Of a stretch of DNA of 64,000 bases, positions 50,416-60,349 are shown in pieces. The translations under genes and the position numbers were made by a program. Origin of the DNA: Brevibacterium antiquum (GTDB lineage Bacteria; Actinomycetota; Actinomycetes; Actinomycetales; Brevibacteriaceae); contig NZ_JABASX010000002.1 of the NCBI RefSeq assembly GCF_016107655.1, positions 248,001 to 312,000 of the forward strand, in the 5' to 3' direction. Under the pieces are notes generated by a model. It was not told where the DNA came from. It saw only the letters and a program-made list of their open reading frames with translations, and made no database searches. Within the stretch, counting starts at the first letter, position 1. Each line of letters opens with the position of its first letter.

Positions 50416-51666
50416 ATGAGAACACAACGAACCCTGATCGCCCCACTGGCTGCGAGCGCGGCCGTCACCGCCCTCCTGCTGAGCGGATGCGGCGGCACCG
50501 GTGCTGAGGCCGACCCCGACAGCGGCGAGCAGGCAGACACAGCGGAGCCCTCGGATGCCGAACAGGTCGAGGAGACGCAGCCACGGCTGATCACCACCTA
50601 TGACGGCGGCATCCTCACCCTGAACGCGAGGACCCTCGAGGTCATCGACGACACGAAGCTCGAGGGCTTCAACCGAGTGAATCCAGTCGGCGACGGACGT
50701 CATGCGATGGTGTCGGTAGCGAACGGATTCCAGCTCTTCGATGCTGGAGTCTGGACCGAAGAGCACGGCGACCATACCCACAGCTTTGCCGGCTCACCGC
50801 AGCTGACCGACAGGGTATACGAAACCGATACCCCAGGTCACGTCGTGCGCCACGGCGGTTCGACAGTGCTCTTCGGCGACGGCGACGGGCGTATGCAGAT
50901 CTTCGACACCGACGCCTTCCGTGACGGCGCACCCGAACCCGAAGTCAAAGAGGCAGAGGAGGCACACCACGGTGTGGCGGTGCAGTTGGAGAACGGCAAC
51001 GTGCTGCACACCATCGGCAACGAAGAGGAGCGCTCGGGGGCGAAGGTCGTTGATGCCGAAGGAAATGAGATCGCCCGCAATGAGGACTGCCCGGGCGTCC
51101 ACGGGGAGGCCGCTGCCCAGGACGAGGCGATCGCCGTCGGCTGTGAGGATGGAATCCTCTACTACAAGGACGGGAAGTTCACGAAGGTCGACTCCCCGGA
51201 CAGCTATGGTCGGATCGGCAATCAGGCAGGATCCGATGACTCGCCGGTCGTGCTCGGCGACTACAAGGTCGACGAGGATGCCGAACTCGAACGTCCGGAG
51301 AAGGTCACCCTGACGAACACGGAGACCGGGACGATGAAGCTCGTCGACCTCGACTCCTCGTACAGCTTCCGTTCCCTGGCCCGCGGACCCGAGGGTGAGG
51401 CACTTGTGCTCGGCACCGACGGCAAGCTCAACGTCATCGACCCGGAGTCCGGCACGATCACCGACTCACACCCGGTCACCGAAGCATGGAAGGAACCTGT
51501 CGACTGGCAGCAGCCCCGGCCGACGCTCTTCGTGCAGGGGGAGAAGGCCTACGTCTCCGAACCTGACAAGAGTCAGCTCCACATCGTGGATCTGGCCACC
51601 GGCGAAGTTGAGAAGAGCGCCGAACTGCCCCACGCCAGCAACGAAGTCACCGGTGTGACCGGCTGA
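50416..51666 (+). CDS. Second AztD-like lipoprotein (paralogue)
   Basis: 416 residues. Signal peptide with lipobox LSGC (near residue 25), then an acidic Glu/Asp-rich linker and the same propeller-like body as AztD, with the histidine loop EEHGDHTHSFAGSP and HHGVAVQL. It is 82 bp after aztC in the same direction, preceded by a purine-rich GAAGAGAGAAG. Whether it is a duplicate metallochaperone or has its own partner is not clear. It ends facing lldR. Confidence 0.75.
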   Translation: MRTQRTLIAPLAASAAVTALLLSGCGGTGAEADPDSGEQADTAEPSDAEQVEETQPRLITTYDGGILTLNARTLEVIDDTKLEGFNRVNPVGDGRHAMVSVANGFQLFDAGVWTEEHGDHTHSFAGSPQLTDRVYETDTPGHVVRHGGSTVLFGDGDGRMQIFDTDAFRDGAPEPEVKEAEEAHHGVAVQLENGNVLHTIGNEEERSGAKVVDAEGNEIARNEDCPGVHGEAAAQDEAIAVGCEDGILYYKDGKFTKVDSPDSYGRIGNQAGSDDSPVVLGDYKVDEDAELERPEKVTLTNTETGTMKLVDLDSSYSFRSLARGPEGEALVLGTDGKLNVIDPESGTITDSHPVTEAWKEPVDWQQPRPTLFVQGEKAYVSEPDKSQLHIVDLATGEVEKSAELPHASNEVTGVTG

Positions 51667-51702
51667 CGCCCGCGCCCATCCGCGCTCCTGTCGGCCCTGC
51701 GC

Positions 51703-52509
51703 TCAGCCGCGCTCCTGCCGGCTCTGCGTCAGGCGCGGCAGGGCGGCGGTGGCTGATCGGATATGGTCTTCGGTCAGCTGCACCGCGTGATCGGTGTCGC
51801 GGTCGACGATCGCCTGCATGATCGCATGATGTTCCTCCTGCAGCTGCGCCATCAGAGCGCGCGGATCGTCGACCTCGTGGAAGGCATCGAGGATGGGCCG
51901 ACGCAGAGAGCCGCGGATGGCCTCCGTGAGATCTGAGAGCAGCTGATTCTCCGAGGCATGGGCGATGGCCACATGGAAGGCGGTATCGGCATCATTGAAG
52001 GTCTCCAAGCTCACGCCCGGTGTGTCCATGATCGCCAGTGAGGCATTCATGCCGGCCAAGGCGTCGTCGTGGACCCGTCCGGTCGCCAGGGCGGTGCTTG
52101 AGCGCTCGAGTTGGATGCGCGTTTCGATGGCCTCCTCGATGCTGAAGTTCGCCAGGGCCACATGCAGGCGCAGGAACCGAGTCAGGGCCTCCTTGGGCAT
52201 GGAGGCGATGAAGGTGCCGGCCGACTTGCCGGAGCCGACGTTCGACACGACGACGCCGAGGGACTCCATGACGCGCAGCGCCTCACGCACCGCCGCGCGA
52301 CTGACCTGAAGTTTGGCGGCCAGCTCACGTTCCGACGGGAGCGGATCGCCGACGGTGAGGGACCCGGAGGTGATCTGCTCCTCGATCGCATTGATGACGA
52401 GCTCGTGGGTGCTCGATCGGGCAACCGGCTTCCAGCTCGGTCCCTGAGGCGCATTGACGGTGTGACCTGCGGCGGTGTCGTCGTCCTTGCTGACTGATTC
52501 ACTGGTCAT
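51703..52509 (-). CDS. lldR: GntR/FadR-family regulator, LldR-like
   Basis: 268 residues. Winged HTH (VGDPLPSERELAAKLQVSRAAVREALRVMESLGVV, read in parts) plus an FCD domain with metal-binding D-x3-H (DTAFHVAI) and histidines near the end (EEHHAIMQAI, LTEDHI). It is divergent from the lactate permease gene, and a perfect palindrome lies between them, so it probably represses lldP-lldD until lactate binds. The region around its stop codon is duplicated in the flanking DNA (51680-51706 and 51707-51732). Confidence 0.85.
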   Translation of the reverse strand: MTSESVSKDDDTAAGHTVNAPQGPSWKPVARSSTHELVINAIEEQITSGSLTVGDPLPSERELAAKLQVSRAAVREALRVMESLGVVVSNVGSGKSAGTFIASMPKEALTRFLRLHVALANFSIEEAIETRIQLERSSTALATGRVHDDALAGMNASLAIMDTPGVSLETFNDADTAFHVAIAHASENQLLSDLTEAIRGSLRRPILDAFHEVDDPRALMAQLQEEHHAIMQAIVDRDTDHAVQLTEDHIRSATAALPRLTQSRQERG

Positions 52510-52612
52510 GAGTACTCACTTTTCGCACCTCGCCATCATCCCATGAGTGGGACCCTGCCTCATCGGGGGCAGAACCTTGACCTGGATCACATTCGGTCCT
52601 ACACTCACTTTA

Positions 52613-52625
52613 GTGGTCTGACCAC
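52613..52625. promoter_or_regulatory. LldR-type operator
   Basis: GTGGTC-T-GACCAC is a perfect inverted repeat 100 bp before lldP, of the TGGTCNGACCA form typical of FadR/LldR regulators. It lies near the middle of the 215-bp divergent region. Confidence 0.7.
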
Positions 52626-52724
52626 ACAAAGGACATACTGAAACCCATCGAGTATGCATGTTCGGGCGCGTTCAACGTCGAAACGCAGACGCTGTAGTCG
52701 AGCACCGGCCGTGCAGGAGAAAAT

Positions 52725-54416
52725 ATGTACACTCCTGAAATCGCCCCACTTGCAGACAGCCTCCTGTGGTCATCGCTGGTTGCGCTGCTGCCGCTGCTGA
52801 CCATCTTCGTCACCCTCGGGTTCCTGAAATGGAAGGCCCACTGGGCCGGACTGGCGGCAGTCGTCGTCGCCCTGATCGTTGCCATCTTCGTCTACGGCAT
52901 GCCGGTCGGGCTGGCTGGCCTCTCAGCCAGCCAGGGATTCGCCTTCGGGCTGTTTCCGATCATGTGGATCGTCATCACCGCCATCTGGCTCTACGAACTG
53001 ACGGTGAAGTCGGGACACTTCGAAGACCTCAGATTGGTCATCAACGTCATCTCTGATGATCCTCGCGTGCAGGCGATCCTGGTCGCCTTCTGCTTCGGCG
53101 GACTGCTCGAAGCCCTTGCCGGATTCGGTGCCCCGGTTGCCATCACCGGTGTCATGCTCATCGCAGTCGGCTTCACCGCCATGCGTGCAGCAGTCGTCGT
53201 GCTGGTGGCCAACACCGCTCCGGTCGCCTTCGGTGCGATCGCCATCCCGATCATCACCGCCGGCAACCTCACCGGGATCGACTACAAGGAGATCGGTGCC
53301 ATGGTCGGTCACCAGACTCCATTGCTGGCTGCCGTCGTGCCGCTGTTCCTCATCTTCCTCGTTGACGGCAAGCGAGGACTGCGTCAGCTGTGGCCACTTG
53401 CTCTGGTCGTCGGGATCGTGTTCGGAGCAGCACAGTTCGTCTCCGCGAACTATCTCTCGGTCGAAATGACCGACATCATTGCCTCGCTCATGGGCCTTGC
53501 CGCTGCAGTGATCATGCTCCAGTTCTGGAAGCCCGTCGGCGGCCAGGACGCCCTGGATAAGATGGCTGACGAACGCAGTCGGGAGAAGGCCAGCGCGCCC
53601 GATGCCGGTGGAGCAGCCGCAGCCGTGGCAACCTCCGTGGACACGAAGGCGGCACCTCTGACCGGTAAGCGCGTGTTCATGGCGCTCTTTCCCTACCTCA
53701 TCGTCATCGTCATCTTCTCCGGTGCCAAGCTGATCCCAGTCATCGACAAGTGGCTGGCCAGTACCGATGTCAAAATTCCTTGGCCGGGACTGGACGGGAA
53801 CATCATGACCGCCGCAGGGGAGCTGTCGACGAGCACGGTCTACAACTTCCAATGGTTGTCATCACCGGGCACGATGCTGCTGGTCTCAGGCATAATCGTC
53901 GCCATCGTGTACAAGATGACCGCCAAGGACGCAGTCCAGGTCTTCGTCGACAACGTCGTCAAAATGCGATTCTCCATTCTCACCGTCGGACTTGTCCTGG
54001 CACTGGCCTACGTCATGAATCTGTCAGGACAGACGATCACAATCGGCACCTGGATCGCTGGAACCGGGGCGCTGTTCGCCTTCCTCTCACCAATCCTCGG
54101 CTGGCTCGGCACAGCAGTGACCGGTTCTGACACCAGTGCCAACGCACTTTTCGCGACGCTGCAGCAGACTGCCGCGACGAAGGCCGGAATCGATCCCGTT
54201 CTGTTGGTGGCAGCCAACAGCTCCGGTGGAGTCGTGGGCAAGATGATCAGCCCGCAGAACCTCACCATCGCAGCTACAGCAGTCGGACTCCTCGGCCAGG
54301 AAGCCTCGATCTTCCGCCGCGTCATCTGGTGGTCGCTGGGCATGCTCGTCGTCATGTGCCTGCTCGTCGGCCTGCAGTCGACCGTTCTGTCCTGGATGGT
54401 TCCCGGCGGGGCGTGA
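52725..54416 (+). CDS. lldP: L-lactate permease
   Basis: 563 residues with about twelve to fourteen membrane segments. Characteristic blocks: GFGAPVAITGVMLIAVGF, NTAPVAFGAIAIPI, GSDTSANALFATLQQ and NSSGGVVGKMISPQN, all of the LctP family. A charged cytoplasmic loop near residues 275-310 contains Ala/Ser repeats. It takes up lactate, perhaps also glycolate, with protons. AGGAG precedes ATG 52725. The dehydrogenase gene follows after 62 bp. Confidence 0.94.
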   Translation: MYTPEIAPLADSLLWSSLVALLPLLTIFVTLGFLKWKAHWAGLAAVVVALIVAIFVYGMPVGLAGLSASQGFAFGLFPIMWIVITAIWLYELTVKSGHFEDLRLVINVISDDPRVQAILVAFCFGGLLEALAGFGAPVAITGVMLIAVGFTAMRAAVVVLVANTAPVAFGAIAIPIITAGNLTGIDYKEIGAMVGHQTPLLAAVVPLFLIFLVDGKRGLRQLWPLALVVGIVFGAAQFVSANYLSVEMTDIIASLMGLAAAVIMLQFWKPVGGQDALDKMADERSREKASAPDAGGAAAAVATSVDTKAAPLTGKRVFMALFPYLIVIVIFSGAKLIPVIDKWLASTDVKIPWPGLDGNIMTAAGELSTSTVYNFQWLSSPGTMLLVSGIIVAIVYKMTAKDAVQVFVDNVVKMRFSILTVGLVLALAYVMNLSGQTITIGTWIAGTGALFAFLSPILGWLGTAVTGSDTSANALFATLQQTAATKAGIDPVLLVAANSSGGVVGKMISPQNLTIAATAVGLLGQEASIFRRVIWWSLGMLVVMCLLVGLQSTVLSWMVPGGA

Positions 54417-54478
54417 GGCCCAGCGAGCTGAAGACTGAACCCTGAAGAATACGAACTGAAGAGAAAGAGACCCCACCC

Positions 54479-55747
54479 ATGGTCAAGAGGCAATTGCCCA
54501 ATCCGTCCGAGATCTTCGAGCTGATGAAGTTCAAGAAGTTCGAGCTCGACTCCCGGAAGCGCCGTCTTGAATCGGCGTTCACGATCGAGGATCTGCGCCA
54601 GATAGCCAAGCGACGCACTCCTGCTGCCGCGTTCGACTACACAGACGGCGCAGCGGAGGGGGAGATCTCGATGGAGCGCTCCGTGCAGGCCTTCCAGGAC
54701 ATCGAGTTCCACCCCTCCATCCTCAACGATGTCTCGCAGGTCGATACGACGACGCAGATCCTTGGCGGCAGCTCGGCAATGCCCTTCGGCATTGCGCCCA
54801 CGGGGTTCACCCGGCTGATGCAGACCGAAGGCGAGACCGCCGGAGCCTCCGCTGCCGGCGCGGCAGGCATTCCATTCACCCTGTCCACCTTGGGCACGAC
54901 CTCGATCGAGGACGTGAAGAAGGTCAACCCGAATGGGCGCAACTGGTTCCAGCTCTACGTTATGCGCCAGCGGGAGATCTCCTACGGTCTGGTCGAGCGG
55001 GCGGCTGCGGCAGGCTATGACACGCTCTTCTTCACCGTGGACACTCCGATCGCGGGTGCCCGGATCAGGGACAGTCGCAACGGGTTCTCCATCCCGCCGC
55101 AGCTCTCGCCCAAGACAGTTCTCAACGCCATCCCCAGGCCCTGGTGGTGGTGGGACTTCCTGACGACGGAGAAGCTGCAGTTCGCATCCCTGTCCGAGAC
55201 CGGCGGTACGGTCGGCGAGCTGCTCAACTCGGCCATGGACCCATCGATCGACTTCGACGACTTGGCCACGATCCGAAAGATGTGGCCAGGCAAGCTGGCG
55301 ATCAAGGGCGTCCAGACTGTTGCCGATGCCAGGAAGCTCGCCGATCTCGGCGTCGATGCCATTGTGCTCTCGAACCATGGCGGGCGACAGCTCGACCGCG
55401 CTCCGGTTCCCTTCGAGCTGTTGCCATCTGTCGTGAAGGAAGTCGGCAAGGACCTCGAGATCATCGTCGACACGGGAATCCGCGATGGTGCCGACATCGT
55501 CGCGGCCATGGCCCTGGGTGCGGACTTCACACTCATCGGCCGGGCCTACCTCTACGGGCTCATGGCCGGTGGCAGGGAAGGCGTCGATCGCACGATCGCG
55601 ATCCTCATCGAGCAGGTTGAGCGGACGATGAAGCTGCTGCAGGTCTCAAACGTCGCCGAGCTCAACCCGGGCCATGTGACCCAGCTGCGCAGGTTCAGCC
55701 GGGATGGTCAGCTGGACGGTGCGGACCCGGATACGAAGTCCGTGTGA
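54479..55747 (+). CDS. lldD: L-lactate dehydrogenase (FMN-dependent, quinone)
   Basis: 422 residues of the alpha-hydroxy-acid oxidase family. FMN-binding and catalytic blocks: [25 protein letters not shown], the substrate-binding [20 protein letters not shown] with the conserved lysine, and [12 protein letters not shown] with the catalytic histidine and arginine. [15 protein letters not shown] binds phosphate. It oxidises L-lactate to pyruvate and feeds electrons to quinone. With lldP it forms an operon under LldR; the pyruvate formed could be used by PoxB, encoded elsewhere in the window. Confidence 0.92.
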   Translation: MVKRQLPNPSEIFELMKFKKFELDSRKRRLESAFTIEDLRQIAKRRTPAAAFDYTDGAAEGEISMERSVQAFQDIEFHPSILNDVSQVDTTTQILGGSSAMPFGIAPTGFTRLMQTEGETAGASAAGAAGIPFTLSTLGTTSIEDVKKVNPNGRNWFQLYVMRQREISYGLVERAAAAGYDTLFFTVDTPIAGARIRDSRNGFSIPPQLSPKTVLNAIPRPWWWWDFLTTEKLQFASLSETGGTVGELLNSAMDPSIDFDDLATIRKMWPGKLAIKGVQTVADARKLADLGVDAIVLSNHGGRQLDRAPVPFELLPSVVKEVGKDLEIIVDTGIRDGADIVAAMALGADFTLIGRAYLYGLMAGGREGVDRTIAILIEQVERTMKLLQVSNVAELNPGHVTQLRRFSRDGQLDGADPDTKSV

Positions 55748-55831
55748 CTGCTGTCTGAGCGGCAGAGGTCTTCCTGAGCCGGCAGCGGTCTTCACCTCGG
55801 AGACTGCTGCCAGCTCACCCGCCAATGCTGG

Positions 55832-58321
55832 TCAGGGGGACGCCTCCTTCGCCAGATACCGTCCCGTGACGCTGTCCTTGTCATCGGCAACCTGGTTCGG
55901 AGTGCCGGCTACCACGATGCGACCGCCGTCCACTCCGCCACCAGGGCCCATGTCGATGACATGGTCGGAGTTGGCGATGACATCGAGGTCGTGTTCGATG
56001 ACGACGACGGTGCCTCCCTGATCGACGAGTCGCTGCAGGACGCCGATGAGCACTCGTACGTCCAAAGGGTGGAGCCCGATGGTGGGCTCGTCGAAGACGA
56101 ACAGGGTGCCAGTCTGCGTCCGATCGAGTTCTGAGACGAGACGCAGACGCTGCGCTTCACCGCCGGACAGGGCCGGAGTCGCCTCGCCGAGGGTGAGATA
56201 TCCCAGCCCCACCTCCTGCAGTGCCTGCAGCCGTGTGGTGACCTTCCTCAGGTCGGCAACGTGCTCGGCGGCCTCGGCGACGGTCATGGCCATCAGCTCG
56301 GGCAGCGCAATTTCACCGTCAGCACCGGGACGACGATGAACCTCGGCGTCGGGACCGTAGCGTCGGCCCTCGCAGTCGGGGCAGGCGATGTCGACGTCGG
56401 GGAGGAACTGCACGTCGAGGGTGATCTCACCGGTGCCCTCGCAGCGTGGGCACCGCAGAGAACCTGTGTTGTAGGAGAAGTCCCGGGCGCTCAGACCGAC
56501 AGACTTCGACGAGTCGAGTTTGGCGTAGGCACGCCGGAGCTCATCGAGGATGCCCGAGTATGTGGCGACGGTCGAGCGGACATTGACCCCGATCGGGGTG
56601 GCGTCGACGACGCTGGCCTTCTCGATTGCGGCGCCCTCGATCGAGGCGACGTGCGAGGGCGGACGGGCTTGATCCGTTGCGCGGAGTGCGGGAACGAGGC
56701 TGTCGAGAACCAGCGTGCTCTTCCCGGATCCGGACACTCCGGTGACAGCGGTGATCCGTCCCCGAGGGATCGTGACGTCGAGCGCATGCACGGTGTGGAT
56801 GGGGGAGGTGCGCAGCCTGATCGTCCCCTTGTCGAAGACCTGATCGGGTGCCGCAGAGGTGCGGACAAGGCTTTCTTCTCTTCCGGTGAGGAACCCACCG
56901 ATAAGAGAATTCGGATTGTCGCCGAGGCTGCTTACCGTTCCGGTGGCGACGACCGTCCCGCCGTCGTTGCCGGAGCCGGGGCCGATCTCGATGAGATGAT
57001 CACAGTCACGCAGCACGAGCGGGTCGTGGTCGACCATGACAACGGAGTTGCCCTCTTCGAGCAGGTCGGAGATGACCCCTTGGAGCCCGCGGATGTTCGA
57101 GGGATGGAGGCCGATCGAGGGCTCGTCGAGGACATAGAGGACCCCGGTGGTCTCGTTTCGTACGGCTCGAGCCAGCTGCACGCGTTGGCGCTCGCCGGTG
57201 GACAGTGTTGATCCGGCACGATCGAGCGACAGGTAGCTCAGGCCGAGGTCGAGCAGTCGCTTCGACATGTGCCCGAGTGTGCCGGTCAGTGCCTCGGACA
57301 TGGAGCGCATCGTCTTCGGCACGGTGCCGGCGACAGTGCCGGCCCAATCGGCGAGTTCACTCAGGGTCATGGCGGTGACATCGGCGAGATTGAGATCGCC
57401 GATCTTCGGCAGCAACGCCGCAGGTGCGAGCCGGGTGCCGTGGCACGTGGTACAGGTGTGTTCGGTGAGGAACCGGCTCACCCGATACAGTCGTTTCTCA
57501 TCCGTGGCGCGTTTGAGCTCCTCGCTCACGGTCAGTCGCGCATTGCGGAAGGTGAAGTCGAGCTCGTGCAGCCCCTTCTTCGAGGTCACGGCGATGTGCT
57601 TCTTCTCTTCCGGGCCATCGAAGACGATGGTCTTCTCCTCGGCGCTCAACTCCTTCCAAGGGATGTCCGTGCGGACGCCGAATTCGCGTGCGATCTGCGG
57701 TTGGACGTTGAAGCCGAACATCTGCCAGGGAATCACCGTTCCATCGTCGATGCTCATGTCCTCATCGCGGATGAGAGAAGCATCGTCGACCTCGCGCACG
57801 ATGCCAGTGCCGTCACATGATGGGCAGGCTCCGACCGAATTGAAGGCCAGCTCCTCCGCTCCTGGAGCCTCGACATCTGCTCCACAGGACGGGCAGGCGA
57901 ACGGCTCCTCTGCCGCAACATTGAGTGTCGGTTCCTGCCGGTGGCCGTTCGGGCAGACATGTGATGCCAGGCGCGAGAACATGAGCCGGACGACGTTGAG
58001 CAGTTCAGTGGACGTGCCGAAGGTCGACCTGACGCCGGGGATCCCCGGACGCTGTCGCAGAGCCAGTGCGGCAGGCACGTGACTGACCCGGTCGACGTCG
58101 GCACGCGGCGCTTGGCTCATCCGGCGGCGAGTGTATGTGGACAGGGCTTCGATATAGCGCCGAGAGCCTTCCGCGTACAGGACTCCCATGGCCAGGGACG
58201 ACTTGCCCGAACCGGAGACGCCGGCGATGCCGACGAGTCTGCCCAAGGGAATGTCGACATCGATGTTCGCCAGATTGTGCACGCGGGCGCCTCGAACCTC
58301 GACCACCTGGTGATTGCTCAT
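55832..58321 (-). CDS. UvrA paralogue (UvrA2 / drug-resistance type)
   Basis: 829 residues from ATG 58321 behind GGAG. Two ABC ATPase halves: Walker [13 protein letters not shown] and [12 protein letters not shown], signatures [11 protein letters not shown] and [11 protein letters not shown]. The zinc modules [11 protein letters not shown] ... CPSCDGTG and CPRCEGTG ... [10 protein letters not shown] are kept. It is more than 100 residues shorter than housekeeping UvrA, mainly in the UvrB-binding and insertion regions. Such paralogues occur near drug-resistance genes and may protect DNA from intercalators. An MFS pump gene follows upstream on the same strand, separated by about 175 bp. Confidence 0.85.
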   Translation of the reverse strand: MSNHQVVEVRGARVHNLANIDVDIPLGRLVGIAGVSGSGKSSLAMGVLYAEGSRRYIEALSTYTRRRMSQAPRADVDRVSHVPAALALRQRPGIPGVRSTFGTSTELLNVVRLMFSRLASHVCPNGHRQEPTLNVAAEEPFACPSCGADVEAPGAEELAFNSVGACPSCDGTGIVREVDDASLIRDEDMSIDDGTVIPWQMFGFNVQPQIAREFGVRTDIPWKELSAEEKTIVFDGPEEKKHIAVTSKKGLHELDFTFRNARLTVSEELKRATDEKRLYRVSRFLTEHTCTTCHGTRLAPAALLPKIGDLNLADVTAMTLSELADWAGTVAGTVPKTMRSMSEALTGTLGHMSKRLLDLGLSYLSLDRAGSTLSTGERQRVQLARAVRNETTGVLYVLDEPSIGLHPSNIRGLQGVISDLLEEGNSVVMVDHDPLVLRDCDHLIEIGPGSGNDGGTVVATGTVSSLGDNPNSLIGGFLTGREESLVRTSAAPDQVFDKGTIRLRTSPIHTVHALDVTIPRGRITAVTGVSGSGKSTLVLDSLVPALRATDQARPPSHVASIEGAAIEKASVVDATPIGVNVRSTVATYSGILDELRRAYAKLDSSKSVGLSARDFSYNTGSLRCPRCEGTGEITLDVQFLPDVDIACPDCEGRRYGPDAEVHRRPGADGEIALPELMAMTVAEAAEHVADLRKVTTRLQALQEVGLGYLTLGEATPALSGGEAQRLRLVSELDRTQTGTLFVFDEPTIGLHPLDVRVLIGVLQRLVDQGGTVVVIEHDLDVIANSDHVIDMGPGGGVDGGRIVVAGTPNQVADDKDSVTGRYLAKEASP

Positions 58322-58495
58322 GGCTCCATTGTCCTCGCGCAACGAAATGAGCGCGACCGAGACGGTACTTGCCCACATCGACTGCGCTTACCGTCAGCGT
58401 CTCCTGCATCCCTGCCGGTGACGGGGAGCTGGACATGTCATGTCTCGTTATCTTGTAGCGATACCCAGCTGTGCTCAGACGGAAACCATCGTCTA

Positions 58496-59899
58496 TTACA
58501 GCAGCACTCCCGGCCGTCGCCGACCAGAGATCCAAAACAACACAGCGGCCAGCGCCGCGGCGACGAAGCCCAGCCAAAAGGTCACAACGAACCCACCCGG
58601 GCTCGGCGCCGCGAATCCTGCCGATGACTCCAGCTGCACCGCCAGCACCATTCCCGTCACAGTTGCACCCGAGCTCGTTCCCACACTGCGCATCAGAGCA
58701 TTGACACCGATCGCGGAACCAGTCATCGAGTAGGGCACCTCGGCCATGACCAGAGTGGGAATGGCCGCATACCCTATCGCCACCCCTGCCAAGGCGAACA
58801 CACTGGCGATGATGAGCTGCCAAACTTCGGCGTGCCAGACCACGGAGATGAGGTATCCGACCATAGAGATCACCGAACCCAAAACCGCAGTCACACGAGC
58901 TCCGAAACGATCGGTCATGGTTGCAGCGAGGGGCGCGACGGCCATCATCGCCAAGGAGCAGGGCACCAAGGCCATGCTCGCCCACAGGATACTCAGACCT
59001 AAGCCTGCTTCGGTGCGAACCGGCAGTTCGAGAATCTGCAGGAACGAAACCTCTTGGACGAAGAAGGCGAAGCCGAGAGCGATTGAACCCAGACTGACCA
59101 TCAGCAGCGGGAACTTCGACATGATGCGCAGATCGATCAGCGGGTTGCGGGTGCCCAACTCGTGCAGGCCCCAGACGAAGAGCACAACGATCCCCGTTCC
59201 GCCGAGTCCAAGCGTCGCCAGCGAAGACCACCCCCACACCGGACCTTGGGAAACCGCCACCAGAATCCCACCCAACCCGGCAGAGAGCATCAACGCCTCA
59301 AGCCAGTCGAAGCGTTGCCGAAGGCGATCGGTGCTGGGCACAACGAAGAGGACAGCGATGAGATTGATGGTTCCAAGGACAGCCGTCGCCCAGAAGAGAA
59401 GCTTCCAATCTCCGATCTCAGCGATCCACGCGGCGAGTGGCAGACCGATCGCGCCCCCGAAGCCCATGCTGGAGCTGATGATGCTGATGCCAGCGATGCG
59501 GATCTTGCGGTTATCGACCAGACTCATCATCGAAATGCCGACAGCTGTGGCTCCCATGCTCACGCCTTGGAGTGCCCGTCCGACGAGCAGCCAGGTCAGT
59601 TCGCCTGACAGTGCAGCTATCAGGGAGCCAAGAGTCATCATCGCAAGCAGTGCAATCATGACCCTGCGCATTCCGAGGATATCGCCCAGACGCCCCGAGA
59701 TCGGAGTCGTGACGGCTGCGACCAGCAGAGCAATGGTCAGTACCCACGCGGTGGCACTCCGCGGAGCATCGAGAAGCTCAGGAAGATGGTTCTGGATCGG
59801 AACGACCAGGGTCTGCATGAACGCGGTGCTCGTCGCGACACACGTCAATACGATCACGAGAACCCACGGGCGGCGAAGGAGGAAGTCGCCGTCTGCCAC
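58496..59899 (-). CDS. MFS transporter, DHA2-type multidrug efflux
   Basis: 467 residues from GTG 59899, five bases behind GGAGAGGA; the frame continues upstream without similarity. About fourteen hydrophobic segments. RLGDILGMRRVM is the loop 2-3 signature, and VGRALQGVSMGATAVGISM fits the motif C region of drug:H+ antiporters. It should expel hydrophobic compounds across the cytoplasmic membrane. It lies upstream of the UvrA paralogue in the same direction, so the two may form a resistance unit. Confidence 0.85.
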   Translation of the reverse strand: MADGDFLLRRPWVLVIVLTCVATSTAFMQTLVVPIQNHLPELLDAPRSATAWVLTIALLVAAVTTPISGRLGDILGMRRVMIALLAMMTLGSLIAALSGELTWLLVGRALQGVSMGATAVGISMMSLVDNRKIRIAGISIISSSMGFGGAIGLPLAAWIAEIGDWKLLFWATAVLGTINLIAVLFVVPSTDRLRQRFDWLEALMLSAGLGGILVAVSQGPVWGWSSLATLGLGGTGIVVLFVWGLHELGTRNPLIDLRIMSKFPLLMVSLGSIALGFAFFVQEVSFLQILELPVRTEAGLGLSILWASMALVPCSLAMMAVAPLAATMTDRFGARVTAVLGSVISMVGYLISVVWHAEVWQLIIASVFALAGVAIGYAAIPTLVMAEVPYSMTGSAIGVNALMRSVGTSSGATVTGMVLAVQLESSAGFAAPSPGGFVVTFWLGFVAAALAAVLFWISGRRRPGVLL

Positions 59900-60135
59900 C
59901 GGTGTCCTCTCCGTGATGATCCTTGCTGCTTTCCGATCGTCGCATAAACCCTGAGCAATGACCCTATCGTGGAAGGACCCTCGCGATTCCGAACGGAATC
60001 GCCCATCGGGTGAGGAAATCAGTGCTTTGTCGCCGCTGATAAGAATGCTCGCGGTCGACTCGATGCCATCATCGATGGAACCTGCAAGCGGTCGCAAAAA
60101 CTTTTTCTCCCCCGCGGAATAAACCCTCGCTCCGC

Positions 60136-60162
60136 AAAGTTGAGTCTAGTGTACGCAACTTT
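60136..60162. promoter_or_regulatory. Inverted repeat AAAGTTG-N13-CAACTTT
   Basis: A perfect 7-bp inverted repeat in the 450-bp divergent region between the MFS pump gene and dnaK, just upstream of the dnaK promoter. It could be an operator for the pump gene. The stretch 59900-60135 otherwise shows no gene. Confidence 0.35.
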
Positions 60163-60175
60163 CATGATGCCGAGC

Positions 60176-60223
60176 TTGACTGCTCGGATCACGAAGATAA
60201 TACTTGAGTGCAGTTGGCTCAAT
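60176..60223 (+). promoter_or_regulatory. dnaK promoter with HspR (HAIR) operator
   Basis: TTGACT (60176-60181) and TAATAC (60198-60203) are 16 bp apart. CTTGAGT-N7-GCTCAAT (60203-60223) follows at once and matches the HAIR consensus CTTGAGT-N7-ACTCAAG except for the first and last bases of the second half. HspR bound here with DnaK as corepressor would block the start site and release it on heat shock. The hspR gene is not in view. Confidence 0.85.
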
Positions 60224-60349
60224 GTGTGCGGTCGAGTGGGTCCATCGCTCGTCCCCGCGGCAGGAAATGCTGTGGAAGCCCGGTGGTGGATCCGCCCGAT
60301 CGCACACATTCGAGTCGAGATCACTCACGATATGTAAGGAGACAACGTT

